DNA of 64,000 nucleotides from UBA4738 sp002413305 (lineage in GTDB: Bacteria; Actinomycetota; UBA4738): NCBI GenBank assembly GCA_036847185.1, contig DAIUAM010000001.1, positions 62,001-126,000 on the forward strand, read 5' to 3'. Both the position numbers and the translations under genes were made by a program. Every line of letters starts with the position of its first letter. The first letter of the stretch is position 1. The notes under the pieces are model-generated. The model was not told the origin of the DNA. It did not search any database and worked only from the letters and a program-made list of their open reading frames with translations. Positions 7,941 to 16,814 of the stretch are shown in pieces.

Positions 7941-8725
7941 CCCTCCCGGATCCAGTCCGCCTCTTCACCTACGCCGCGAACGAGCTGGGAAGGTTCTCCC
8001 GCCGGACGCGATGGGGCATGGTCATCGCCGACCCGCGGTACCCGCGCATCTGGGATGCGAACAACGCGGCAGTGCTGGATCCCGACCCGGACCTCACCGC
8101 CGAACAGATCCGCGCCGAGCTCGACCCGATCCTGCGCGGTGCCGGCGCGCCGACCGAGCACATCGAGGTCTGGGAGACGACCGTCGAGAATCCGGCCCTC
8201 CGGGCGCTCCGCGACGAACGCATCTCCCGGGTGCCGGACGTGGCGATGGTGTTCGACGGCGATTCGGATGCGGTGCGGGACGAGATCGACCTGGGGGTGG
8301 AGGAGCTCCGAGACCTGGATGCCGGGCTGTGGCGCTGGTACCGCACGACCCTCAACGAGTTCGGCGATCCCCTCGACGACGGCGTGCTGGATCAGCTCCT
8401 CTCCCGGATCCGCGACGTGTTCCTGCCCTCCGGCCTGCGTTGGTTCCTGGTTCGCGTGGACGGCGAACCGGCCGGCTACACGAGTCTGATCTCGGTTGCC
8501 GGCGTCGGCTACCTCGACAGCGTGGTGACGATGCCGAAGTTCCGGCGCCGGGGGATCGCGTCGGCGACGGTCGGGGCTGCGGTGCGGGCCAGCGCGGAGG
8601 CCGGGGATCGGGTCACGTTCCTCCTCGCTGAGGAGGGCGGGGAGCCGCAGCGGCTGTACGAACGGCTCGGCTTCATCACCACGGCCCGCATCGAAAGCTT
8701 CACCCGACCGCTCCCGACGGGCTGA
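7937..8725 (+). CDS. GNAT family N-acetyltransferase
   Basis: A 262-residue protein whose C-terminal half has the GNAT acetyl-CoA motif: SVVTMPKFRRRGIASATVGAA (the R-R-x-G-x-A loop) followed by LYERLGF. The N-terminal half (LFTYAANELGRFSRR, then a second degenerate domain) suggests a two-lobed GNAT with only the C-terminal lobe keeping the acetyl-CoA site. The substrate is unknown. The GTG start overlaps the SDR stop. The nadC gene follows 7 nt after the stop, so this gene may lead the NAD cluster transcript. Confidence 0.75.
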   Translation: MTLPDPVRLFTYAANELGRFSRRTRWGMVIADPRYPRIWDANNAAVLDPDPDLTAEQIRAELDPILRGAGAPTEHIEVWETTVENPALRALRDERISRVPDVAMVFDGDSDAVRDEIDLGVEELRDLDAGLWRWYRTTLNEFGDPLDDGVLDQLLSRIRDVFLPSGLRWFLVRVDGEPAGYTSLISVAGVGYLDSVVTMPKFRRRGIASATVGAAVRASAEAGDRVTFLLAEEGGEPQRLYERLGFITTARIESFTRPLPTG

Positions 8726-8732
8726 GGCGACG

Positions 8733-9587
8733 ATGCCCGGCTTCCCACTCGATGAACTCGGGTTCGCGGTCAACCGGGCCCTGGCCGAGGACGCTCCGGC
8801 AGGCGACCTGACCGCCCGCCTGACCATCCCGGTCCATGCCCGATGCACGGCCGGGATCGTCGCGAAGGGGACGGGGGTCCTGGCTGGAACCGGCGTCGCC
8901 GAACGAGTGTTCGGTGAGGTTGCCCGGCAGGACGGAGCTGGTGCGATCACGGTGGAGTGGCTCGCCGCCGATGGCGACATGGTCGCGCCCGGCGACCTGG
9001 TGGCCCGGATCGAAGGGCCCGCTCGGTCGGTGCTTCGCGCCGAGCGGGTGGCGATCAACTTCCTCTCCCACCTCTGCGGGGTGGCCACGCTGACCCGGGC
9101 GTTCGTCGAGGCGGCCGGGCCAGGGGTGACGCTCCTCAACACCCGCAAGACGATCCCCGGCCTGCGGGCGCTCGAGCGGGAGGCAGTCGTGGCCGGGGGT
9201 GGGACGCTCCATCGGGCCTCGCTCTCCGACGCCGTCCTCATCAAGGACAACCACCTCCGGATCGCCGGCGGCGTGCACGAGGCCGTCTCCCGGGCGAAGG
9301 CGGGCGGCGTCCCCGTCGAGGTGGAGGTGGAGTCGATGGAGGAGCTGGATGAGGCCCTGGCTGCCGGCGCCGACCGCATCCTGCTCGACAACCCGACGCC
9401 GGAGCTGGTTCGCCGGGCCGTTGCCCGGGTCGGCGACCCGATGCGGCTGGAGATCTCGGGGGGTGTTTCCCTCGATTCGATACAATCGTTGGTGCAGGCG
9501 GGGGCGCGGGTCATCTCCGTGGGAAGGATTACCCACTCCGCTCCCTCGCTGGACCTCTCCCTCGAGGTGACGCATGCAGAGGTATGA
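8733..9587 (+). CDS. nadC: Nicotinate-nucleotide pyrophosphorylase (quinolinate phosphoribosyltransferase)
   Basis: A 284-residue QPRTase that converts quinolinate and PRPP to nicotinate mononucleotide, the third step of de novo NAD synthesis. Diagnostic motifs are LNTRKTIPGLRALE, GGGTLHRASLSDAVLIKDNH, the VEVEVE strand, the DRILLDN loop and SGGVS near the C-terminus. Length and motif order are normal. The 3' end overlaps nadA by 14 nt, giving the order nadC-nadA-nadB; mycobacteria carry the same three genes in the order nadA-nadB-nadC. Confidence 0.96.
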   Translation: MPGFPLDELGFAVNRALAEDAPAGDLTARLTIPVHARCTAGIVAKGTGVLAGTGVAERVFGEVARQDGAGAITVEWLAADGDMVAPGDLVARIEGPARSVLRAERVAINFLSHLCGVATLTRAFVEAAGPGVTLLNTRKTIPGLRALEREAVVAGGGTLHRASLSDAVLIKDNHLRIAGGVHEAVSRAKAGGVPVEVEVESMEELDEALAAGADRILLDNPTPELVRRAVARVGDPMRLEISGGVSLDSIQSLVQAGARVISVGRITHSAPSLDLSLEVTHAEV

Positions 9588-10560
9588 CGAGTGGGCGAGG
9601 GAGGTCCGCAGGCTCGCCGGCGAGCGACGTGCGGTCATCCTGGCCCACAACTATCAGGTCCCCTGGATCCAGGATGTGGCCGACTTCGTCGGCGACTCAC
9701 TGGCCCTGTCACGGCAGGCGGCCGAAACGGACGCCGACACCATCGTGTTCTGCGGCGTCCACTTCATGGCAGAGACCGCCAAGATCCTCTCCCCTTCCAA
9801 GACCGTCCTGTTGCCCGACCTGGCTGCAGGATGCTCGCTGGCCGACGCGATCACCGGCGCGGACGTGCGGGCGTGGAAGGCCGAACATCCCGGCGCGGCG
9901 GTCGTGGCCTACGTCAACACCACGGCCGAGGTGAAGGCCGAGTCCGACATCTGCTGCACGTCCTCCAACGCGGTCGAGGTGGTCCGCTCGATCCCCCAGG
10001 ATCGCGAGATCCTCTTCCTCCCCGACATGTTCCTAGGCGCGCACGTCGAGCGGATGACCGGCCGGTCGATGCACGTGTGGATGGGCGAGTGCCACGTCCA
10101 CGCTGGCATCGCCCCCCAGGAGCTCCGCGCGAAGGCCGAGGCCGACCCCCGCGCCGAACTGCTCATCCATCCGGAGTGCGGCTGTTCGACGCAGGCCCTG
10201 TATCTGCTCAGCGAGGGCGTGCTGCCGGCGGACCGAACCAAGATCCTCTCCACCGGCGGGATGGTCGCCGAGTCGCACCGCTCCGACGCCACGAAGTTCC
10301 TGGTCGCCACCGAGACCGGCATCCTGCACCAGCTCCGCAAAGCCAACCCTGGGAAGGTGTTCGAACCGGTCAACGAGTTCGCGGTATGCCGGTACATGAA
10401 GACGATCACCCCCGAGAAGCTGCTTCGGTCGCTCCGGGAGATGGTCTTCGAGATCACGGTGCCGGAGGACGTGCGCAAGCGCGCCGCGCTCGCCGTGGAG
10501 CGGATGATCGCCGTGAGGCCCATCGCTGGTGTGTCGGTCCCGGCCGCGGCGGCAGTGTGA
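9574..10560 (+). CDS. nadA: Quinolinate synthase
   Basis: NadA (328 residues) condenses iminoaspartate with dihydroxyacetone phosphate to quinolinate using a [4Fe-4S] cluster. The three cluster cysteines sit in the usual places: VFCGVHFMAETAKIL, ESDICCTSSNA and HPECGCS. The substrate-binding elements AHNYQ and DMFLG are present. The ATG at 9574 lies inside the last codons of nadC, a translational-coupling arrangement. NadB, which supplies iminoaspartate, follows. Confidence 0.96.
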   Translation: MQRYDEWAREVRRLAGERRAVILAHNYQVPWIQDVADFVGDSLALSRQAAETDADTIVFCGVHFMAETAKILSPSKTVLLPDLAAGCSLADAITGADVRAWKAEHPGAAVVAYVNTTAEVKAESDICCTSSNAVEVVRSIPQDREILFLPDMFLGAHVERMTGRSMHVWMGECHVHAGIAPQELRAKAEADPRAELLIHPECGCSTQALYLLSEGVLPADRTKILSTGGMVAESHRSDATKFLVATETGILHQLRKANPGKVFEPVNEFAVCRYMKTITPEKLLRSLREMVFEITVPEDVRKRAALAVERMIAVRPIAGVSVPAAAAV

Positions 10561-10576
10561 GACGACCGCGTCTCGG

Positions 10577-12040
10577 GTGAGAACCGTCGTCGTCGGGGCC
10601 GGCGCGGCCGGCCTCTGGGCAGCACTGCACGCTGCCGGCCGGGGGCCGGTGACGATCGTGGCCCCCGACCCTTCCGCGGGCAGCTCGACGGCCCTGGCCC
10701 AGGGCGGGATCGCCGCAGCTGTGGCCGAAGGGGATCGCCCCGAGTCCCACGCGGCCGACACCATCGCCGCCGGCGCGGGACTGTGCGATCCCGAAGCGGT
10801 CAGGATCCTCACCACCGAAGCCCCGGCCGCGATCGCCGAGCTGCAGGCCTTCGGGATGACCTTCGACGCGGGCGGTGCGCCGACGCTCGAAGGCGGCCAC
10901 ACGGCACGAAGGGTCCTGCACGCAGGAGGGGACGCCACCGGCTGGTACCTCCTGCGGACGCTGCTCGGCGCGGTTCGAACAGATGACCGGATCGAGTGGA
11001 CGCCGGTCCGGGTCGCCGCTCTGGTCTCAAGCGGTGGGCGGGCGACCGGCGTTCGGACGGCGGGCGGCGAGGAGCTTGAGGCCGACCGGGTCATCCTGGC
11101 AACGGGTGGGGCGACCGGCATCTTCGGACGGCGCACCGGCCCCGACCGGGCGACGGGCCAGGGCATGGCGCTGGCCTGGGACTCGGGGGCCGCGCTGGCG
11201 GACCTGGAGTTCGTTCAGTTCCACCCGACAGCGCTGGACGTCCCGGGGCATCCCGCGCGCCTGCTGACCGAAGCCCTCCGCGGCGAGGGGGCCGTCCTGC
11301 TGGACGCGGACGGCGAACGGTTCATGCCCAACGTCGACCCGCACGCCGAGTTGGCGCCGCGCGACGTAGTGGCTCGGGCCATCGCGTCAGTCCGAGAAGC
11401 CACCGGACGGCCCGTCTTCCTCGATGCCCGCGGGATCCCCGATGTCCGGGGCCGGTTCCCCACGGTCGCCGCCTCCTGCCGGGAGGCCGGGCTCGACCTC
11501 GCCCGCGACCTCATCCCCGTCGCCCCGGCCGCGCACTACTTCACCGGCGGAGTGCTGACCGACACATGGGCACGAACGACGGTTCCCGGTCTCGTCGCGT
11601 GCGGCGAGGTGGCCTGCACCGGCGTTCACGGGGCGAATCGCCTGGCCTCGAACTCCCTGCTTGAGGCACTGGTGTTCGGGCGCCGGGCAGCCCTGGCCGA
11701 AGAGGGCCCGGGCCCCGCACCGATGCCCCTGGCCCCACTCGATCCGATCCCGGAGGGTTCGCTCCCGCTGGAGGAGATCCGCACGCTTACCGACCAGTCG
11801 CTCGGTGTCTCGAGGAACGGCCCGGAGCTCGAAGCCGTCTGCGGCAAGCTCGGCACGGCCTCCGGGCCCGATCGGGACCGGCCCGCCTCGCTGGTGGCGA
11901 CACTGCTGGCCAGGTCGGCCCTTCGCCGCGAAGAGAGCCGCGGCGGCCACTTCCGTACGGACTTCCCCGAGACCCGGCCGGAATGGCGTCTCCGACAGGT
12001 CGTGAGCCCGGAGGGCTGGTCGACGCTCCCCGTCGCGTAG
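10577..12040 (+). CDS. nadB: L-aspartate oxidase
   Basis: FAD enzyme of 487 residues that oxidises L-aspartate to iminoaspartate for NadA. Visible are the FAD loop VVVGAGAAGLWAA at the very N-terminus, STALAQGGIAAA, the substrate loop HTARRVLHAGGDATG, the FAD/substrate region EFVQFHPTAL and HYFTGGV, and the C-terminal helical domain with RRE-SRGGHFRTDFP. The GTG at 10577 is chosen because it puts the FAD-binding strand at residue 3, as in relatives; an upstream in-frame ATG would overlap nadA. Spacing from nadA is 16 nt. Confidence 0.95.
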   Translation: MRTVVVGAGAAGLWAALHAAGRGPVTIVAPDPSAGSSTALAQGGIAAAVAEGDRPESHAADTIAAGAGLCDPEAVRILTTEAPAAIAELQAFGMTFDAGGAPTLEGGHTARRVLHAGGDATGWYLLRTLLGAVRTDDRIEWTPVRVAALVSSGGRATGVRTAGGEELEADRVILATGGATGIFGRRTGPDRATGQGMALAWDSGAALADLEFVQFHPTALDVPGHPARLLTEALRGEGAVLLDADGERFMPNVDPHAELAPRDVVARAIASVREATGRPVFLDARGIPDVRGRFPTVAASCREAGLDLARDLIPVAPAAHYFTGGVLTDTWARTTVPGLVACGEVACTGVHGANRLASNSLLEALVFGRRAALAEEGPGPAPMPLAPLDPIPEGSLPLEEIRTLTDQSLGVSRNGPELEAVCGKLGTASGPDRDRPASLVATLLARSALRREESRGGHFRTDFPETRPEWRLRQVVSPEGWSTLPVA

Positions 12041-12125
12041 CTCGGTCCAACGGGCGAAGCTGCCTTGACTTCTGGCGTAAGGTCTGACTCCTGAAATTGC
12101 AGCGGAGGGGAAAGGGGGGAGTCGG

Positions 12126-14510
12126 ATGAACCGACTCCGATGGGCAGTTGCCCTCTTGGCGCCGGCCATCGTCGCGGAAGCATGCACGAGCTCCCCTCCC
12201 AAGCCCGGGCCCGTGCATAAGAACCTGCCGTTCGCGCGTGGCGGCACACTCCGCTTCACGCTGTTCGGCTGGGACGACCACGCGTCCGGGCTGACCTCGG
12301 AAGATGGCAGGGGCTACTACGCGCTTGACCCGCAGACCGACGGCGGCCCGGCGTGGGAGCTGTTTCGGTGCTGCCTGGTCCGAACCCTCATGTCATACAA
12401 CGGACGGCCGACCTCCCAGGGTGGAGCCGACCCGAGGCCGGACCTCGCAGCCGGCCTTCCGACCGTCTCTGCCGACGGTCTCGTCTGGACGTTCAAGCTG
12501 AAGCGGGGCATCGACTACGCGCCGCCCTTCCAGCACACGGAGATCACCGCCCAGGACTTCATCCGGGCCATCCAGCGCGGGCTCTCTCCCAGTCTTCGCC
12601 GCAACGACGCCGGGACAGGGTTCCTGCCCATCAACGCCGAAATCGATTATCTGTACGCCCCGATCCTGGGCGCGAAGGGGTACGAGGAGGGCGCCACCCG
12701 GACGATCGCGGGGTTGGAGGCACCGGATCCGCACACACTCGTGATCCACCTCACGGACCCCACCGGAGACTTGTCCTACCGCTTGGCGATGCCGTTTACC
12801 GCTCCGATCCCCCCCAGCCCGACCGACCCGACCGCTCCCTTGGGGGCGGCCACCGGGCACAGCGGTGGTGACGGTCCCTTCCTGGTGGCCTCGGGTCCGT
12901 ACATGATCGAGGGCTCGAACCGCATGGACTTCCGCAAGCCCCCCGAGCAGCAGGTCGGGGCGAGCGGCTATGTCTACGGGATCTCGCTCACGTTGGTGCG
13001 GAACCCCTCCTGGGTCCCGTCGACGGACGCACTACGAGCCGCCTATCCGGACCGCATCGAGATGACCCTTGACAACGGAGACGGCACGGTCCACGAGCGC
13101 GAGGCGTCGGACCTCGAGGCCGGGCGGGCGGATATCGCCTACTTCGACGAGGGTGCCAGCCAGGATGATCCTCTCCTGAAGAAGTACTTGGGGGACCCGG
13201 CCCTGAGGAAACGGCTGTTCATCTACCCCGCGGACTACCTGAACTGGATGACCCTCAATCTGGCGATGCCTCCCTTCGACGACATCCACGTTCGAAAGGC
13301 GGTCAACCTCATCCTCGACAAGACTGCGGTCGCCGAGCTCAACGGAGGGCATGTCGAGGGGGACCCAGCCGGCCACCTGGCGTTCGATAGCCTAGAGGAC
13401 GACCTGCTCCTCAACTACGACCCATACCACTCGCCGGCGGCCCGGGGCGACCTCGCGGCAGCCGAAGCCGAGATGCGGCGATCCGGATACGATCGAAACG
13501 GTGACGGGCGATGCGATGACCCCTCGTGTCGTTCCATCCAGGTCTGGGTGGGCGACTTCCCGTACGACGCGGACCTCTTTCAGGTCATCCGCTCGGGGTT
13601 GGCCCGGATCGGGCTCGTCCTCACGGAGAAGAAGATTCCGGTGGACGAGTACTTCACGGCGACCGAGGACCCGCAACGCGAACCGACGCTTCATCTGCCG
13701 CTGATCCTGGACGCGAGGGGCTTCAAAGACTTCCCCAGCGGCTCGAACTTCTTCGGCCGTTCGTTCGGTGAAGGTGCCTTCGACACGTCGCTGATCGGGG
13801 CCGCGCCCCAGGACCTCCGCCGGTGGGGGTATCAGATCACGTCGGTGCCGAGCGTCGCCGCTCGTGTCCGGGCGTGCGAGATCCTCGTTGGAAACGCCCA
13901 GCCGAGATGTTGGGCCGAGCTCGATCAGTTCCTAATGGAAGAGGTGGTGCCCTGGGTGCCTCTGGTGGTGCACAACCGGCAGCGCTTCATCTCGGACCGC
14001 GTGTTGAGCTTCGGCTACGACCAGTTCACAACCCTGCCCGCCCTCGACCGGATCGCCCTTCGCCCCCGCACCGAACCGGCTCCTCGTCCGACTCCTTCGA
14101 TCGGCCCGATTCCGCCGATCCCGGATGGCGTGTATCGGTTCACGGTCACCGCGGCGGACTTCAAGAGGTTCCGGGGGGCGGAGGACCCCGATAGTCTCCG
14201 AGAGAACACTGGGACCGTCACGATCACGATGCGTAGCGGCCGATACGAGCAGGTCATGACCGGCGACCACCCGTTCTTCGCGCCGATCTCGCTCGGGCAT
14301 TACTCGGGCTCCGGGGACACGGTGCGGTTCACCACCGACCTTCCTTCGTTCAACGTCCTCACCACGCCGCCCATCCGGTGGACCTTCGACGGCCACCGAT
14401 TGCACTTCACCTTCTTGAGTTGCGAGGGCCTTCATGACCCCGAAAACCCCACATTCTGTCAGGACGTCAAGGTGTTCTACGAGGCGCATCCATGGGAGAA
14501 GGTCGGATGA
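12126..14510 (+). CDS. Family 5 extracellular solute-binding lipoprotein with an extra C-terminal domain
   Basis: A 794-residue lipoprotein: signal peptide with lipobox-like IVAEAC (Cys near residue 20), then the SBP family 5 (DppA/OppA) fold with GGTLRFTLFG, the Trp-rich DGLVWTFKLKRGI segment and NWMTLNLAMPPFDDIHVRKAVN. These proteins capture peptides, nickel or oligosaccharides for ABC importers. Members are usually 500-600 residues. Here about 130 residues follow (from about 660): PDGVYRFTVTAADF, alternating strands such as GTVTITMRSGRYEQV, and FTFLSCEGL. This looks like a small beta-barrel or lipocalin-like domain I cannot assign. No permease genes adjoin it. A strong ribosome site (AGGGGGGAG) precedes the ATG. 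The nadB stop lies 85 nt upstream. Confidence 0.82.
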   Translation: MNRLRWAVALLAPAIVAEACTSSPPKPGPVHKNLPFARGGTLRFTLFGWDDHASGLTSEDGRGYYALDPQTDGGPAWELFRCCLVRTLMSYNGRPTSQGGADPRPDLAAGLPTVSADGLVWTFKLKRGIDYAPPFQHTEITAQDFIRAIQRGLSPSLRRNDAGTGFLPINAEIDYLYAPILGAKGYEEGATRTIAGLEAPDPHTLVIHLTDPTGDLSYRLAMPFTAPIPPSPTDPTAPLGAATGHSGGDGPFLVASGPYMIEGSNRMDFRKPPEQQVGASGYVYGISLTLVRNPSWVPSTDALRAAYPDRIEMTLDNGDGTVHEREASDLEAGRADIAYFDEGASQDDPLLKKYLGDPALRKRLFIYPADYLNWMTLNLAMPPFDDIHVRKAVNLILDKTAVAELNGGHVEGDPAGHLAFDSLEDDLLLNYDPYHSPAARGDLAAAEAEMRRSGYDRNGDGRCDDPSCRSIQVWVGDFPYDADLFQVIRSGLARIGLVLTEKKIPVDEYFTATEDPQREPTLHLPLILDARGFKDFPSGSNFFGRSFGEGAFDTSLIGAAPQDLRRWGYQITSVPSVAARVRACEILVGNAQPRCWAELDQFLMEEVVPWVPLVVHNRQRFISDRVLSFGYDQFTTLPALDRIALRPRTEPAPRPTPSIGPIPPIPDGVYRFTVTAADFKRFRGAEDPDSLRENTGTVTITMRSGRYEQVMTGDHPFFAPISLGHYSGSGDTVRFTTDLPSFNVLTTPPIRWTFDGHRLHFTFLSCEGLHDPENPTFCQDVKVFYEAHPWEKVG

Positions 14511-14555
14511 GAACGATCCGGTTTGCCGCGGCTGGCCACGCTTGACCTGGTTCGG

Positions 14556-14561
14556 TACGCT
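14556..14561 (+). promoter_or_regulatory. -10 box TACGCT of the PIG-L gene (leaderless)
   Basis: TACGCT ends 6 nt before the ATG at 14568. A TTGACC at 14542-14547 is too close to act as its -35. Confidence 0.4.
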
Positions 14562-14567
14562 GCCCTG

Positions 14568-15293
14568 ATGCCTTCGAGCCCTCCACCCGGCACGATCCTC
14601 GGCGTCTGGGCGCACCCGGACGACGAGACCTACCTGTCGGCCGGGATCATGGCGGATGCGGTCCGGCGCGGCGAGCGCGTGGTCTGCGTGACCGCTACCC
14701 GCGGCGAGGAGGGCTCGTGGGATGAGGAGCGCTGGCCCACGGCGACCATGGGCGAGGTCCGGGAAGGCGAACTGCTGCGGTCACTGGCGGCCCTCGGGGT
14801 GACCGAGCACAACTGGCTCGACTACTACGACGGCACGTGCGCGCAGGTGCCGAAGGACGAGGGCGTGGCCCGCGTCCGAACGTTCCTGCAGGAGGTTCGG
14901 CCCGCGGTCGTCCTGACGTTCGGGCCGGACGGGATGACGGGCCACGACGATCACAAGTCGGTCTGCGCGTGGACGACCGAAGCGTTCCAAAGCGCGGCCC
15001 CGGAGGGATCCCGCCTCTACTACGCGACCCAGACGCCCGAGTGGGCTGAGGAGTTCGTCCCGGTCATGAACCGCTTCAACGTGTTCATGGAGGACGGGAC
15101 GCCACCGGTCACGCCGCGCGACCAGCTCGCCATTGACTTCGAACTCACCCCCGAGCTGCTGGAACTGAAGCTTGCGGCGATCGAGGCGCACGAGAGCCAG
15201 GTCGAAGGCATGCTGAACGCCTTCGGCAAGGACTACTTCCGGCGAGCCATGAAGGCCGAATTCTTCCGCGGGGCGGAAGGCTCGGGCGGGTAG
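14568..15293 (+). CDS. PIG-L/LmbE family deacetylase
   Basis: A 241-residue zinc hydrolase with the family signature AHPDDE (near residue 16) and the second metal motif TGHDDHK. Members remove acetyl groups from N-acetylglucosamine-type substrates; the actinobacterial MshB and Mca act in mycothiol metabolism. This protein is shorter than those and ends in a helix (ESQVEGMLNAFGKDYFRRAM) common in general LmbE proteins, so a mycothiol role is possible but not shown. The ATG at 14568 gives the proper strand before the motif; the longer in-frame start at 14523 falls before the -10 box. It is convergent with the ccm operon. Confidence 0.82.
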   Translation: MPSSPPPGTILGVWAHPDDETYLSAGIMADAVRRGERVVCVTATRGEEGSWDEERWPTATMGEVREGELLRSLAALGVTEHNWLDYYDGTCAQVPKDEGVARVRTFLQEVRPAVVLTFGPDGMTGHDDHKSVCAWTTEAFQSAAPEGSRLYYATQTPEWAEEFVPVMNRFNVFMEDGTPPVTPRDQLAIDFELTPELLELKLAAIEAHESQVEGMLNAFGKDYFRRAMKAEFFRGAEGSGG

Positions 15294-15300
15294 TCCGCGG

Positions 15301-16275
15301 TCAGGAGCTCGGCGACACCGACGGCGACGGGGTGGCTTCGGCCTGCTGCAGGAGACGGCGGACCTCGGCGACGTGCGCGCCGTATGGGGCGGCCTGGAGG
15401 TACGACCGGAACGCGGCGGCGGCCGGTTCGGGCTGCTTCTTGCCGACCAGGAGGATGACGCCCTTGAAGTACAGCGCCTCCGGGTACGCGGGATCCACGG
15501 CCAGCGCTTGCTCCTCGAACAGCAGCGCGTCGTCCGTCTTCCCGGCCCGGAAGATCAGGAATCCGAGCTCCGCGTGCGCCTCGACGTTCTTGGGGTCCAG
15601 CTTCAGGGCGGCCAGGTACTGCGGGATAGCGCCCTTGGCATCCCCAGCCGCGAGGTAGCGCTGCGCGAGGTCCAGGCGGGCAGCCAGGTCGTTCGGATGG
15701 TCGGCCACGCGCTGCTCGAAGAACGAGAACGGGTCGCCGGCCGAAGGGGCGGGGATGCTACCGGAGACCGGGGCTCCCGGAGCCCGGTTGCGGACGGCCG
15801 TGATCAACAGCGGCACGACCAGCGCCACGGCGACCAGGCCGATCAGTGTGGGAGCCAGGGCGCGGGGGCGGCGGGGCGTCGGCTCCTGCGGTTCGTGGCC
15901 GTTGCGGCCGGAACCCGGAACGGTCTCCGCCCCGGTGGCGGGTCGCGGCGGGGTTCCCCGCCGGAGCCCACGGACCTCCTTCAGCGCCACGCTCAGCTCG
16001 CCGGCACCATCCCGAGCCTCCAATGCCCGCAGCACCGCGACGGCCCGGGTCTCGGTCTCCGCCCGCAGGGCCAGGTAGGTGCCCTCGGCCAGCTCACCGG
16101 TGACGTGCTCCTCCTCCAGATCGCGCAGCGCGCGAAGGAGGCTGAGGCGTTCGTCCTCCAGCGGGTCGGCCAGGCGCTCCAGCCCGACCTGCCGCGAGGA
16201 GCCGAACGGACGAAGCACCCCGGCGGCGGCCACCCCGGCCAGGACCATCGCGGCGAGGACGACCGCGAACGTCAT
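15301..16275 (-). CDS. CcmI-like TPR protein, end of cytochrome c maturation operon
   Basis: A 324-residue protein with an N-terminal membrane helix (MTFAVVLAAMVLAGVAAAGVL), a cytoplasmic helical segment (LRALRDLEEEHVTGEL), a second membrane helix (about residues 140-160) and a periplasmic TPR domain (about 190-310) with three visible repeats. This matches CcmI, which holds apocytochrome c for the haem lyase; the LLRALRDLE-x-x-x-x-G-x-L segment after the first helix is typical of the family. The ATG overlaps the ccmH stop (ATGA). The last residues are a Ser/Pro tail. Confidence 0.8.
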   Translation of the reverse strand: MTFAVVLAAMVLAGVAAAGVLRPFGSSRQVGLERLADPLEDERLSLLRALRDLEEEHVTGELAEGTYLALRAETETRAVAVLRALEARDGAGELSVALKEVRGLRRGTPPRPATGAETVPGSGRNGHEPQEPTPRRPRALAPTLIGLVAVALVVPLLITAVRNRAPGAPVSGSIPAPSAGDPFSFFEQRVADHPNDLAARLDLAQRYLAAGDAKGAIPQYLAALKLDPKNVEAHAELGFLIFRAGKTDDALLFEEQALAVDPAYPEALYFKGVILLVGKKQPEPAAAAFRSYLQAAPYGAHVAEVRRLLQQAEATPSPSVSPSS

Positions 16276-16814
16276 TCGGGTTCGTCCTCCGCGCTGGCCA
16301 GGGCGCGCTCCAGGAGGCGTCGATCCGAAGGTGAGAGGGTCGAACCGCGACCCGGGAACCCAATCGAGTCCGCGGCGTCCGCGGCTCGGGATGGGGTTCG
16401 GCCCAGCGTCCAGCGCCGGATCGCGATGAGGGCCGCGACCAGGCCGCCCAGCAGCAGGAGCAGCGGCGCGATCCACGCCACGAGATCGATCCCGCCACGG
16501 GGCGGCGACAACAGGATCCACTGCCCGTAGGCCGCGACGAACCGCGCGCGGATCTGGTCCGGGGTCCGGCCGGCCCGAAGGTCGCGACCGATGGTGGCTC
16601 GCATACTCCCCGCCACCGCGGACGGCGAATCGGCCACCGAGAGGTTCTGGCATACGGGACAGCGCAGCCCGGAGGCGACCTGGTGGACGCGGTCCTGGAG
16701 CGTCTCCGGCTGCGCGGGCCCGCGGGCCGCCACGAAGGCCAGGGCTCCCGCGGCCACCAACAGGATGGCGGCCAGGGCGACCGCTCCACCTGTGCGTCGG
16801 GAGGCCGTCTTCAC
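16272..16814 (-). CDS. ccmH: Cytochrome c maturation protein CcmH (CcmL-type thiol reductase)
   Basis: A 180-residue membrane protein with an N-terminal signal anchor, the diagnostic redox motif LRCPVCQNLSVADS (C52 and C55), the conserved helix AGSMRATIGRDL, VAAYGQWILLSPP, and a C-terminal membrane helix. CcmH reduces the CXXCH disulfide of apocytochrome c before haem attachment. The GTG at 16814 is the only start that keeps the anchor intact and overlaps the ccmG stop by 4 nt. It ends in an ATGA overlap with the ccmI-like gene. Confidence 0.92.
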   Translation of the reverse strand: MKTASRRTGGAVALAAILLVAAGALAFVAARGPAQPETLQDRVHQVASGLRCPVCQNLSVADSPSAVAGSMRATIGRDLRAGRTPDQIRARFVAAYGQWILLSPPRGGIDLVAWIAPLLLLLGGLVAALIAIRRWTLGRTPSRAADAADSIGFPGRGSTLSPSDRRLLERALASAEDEPE

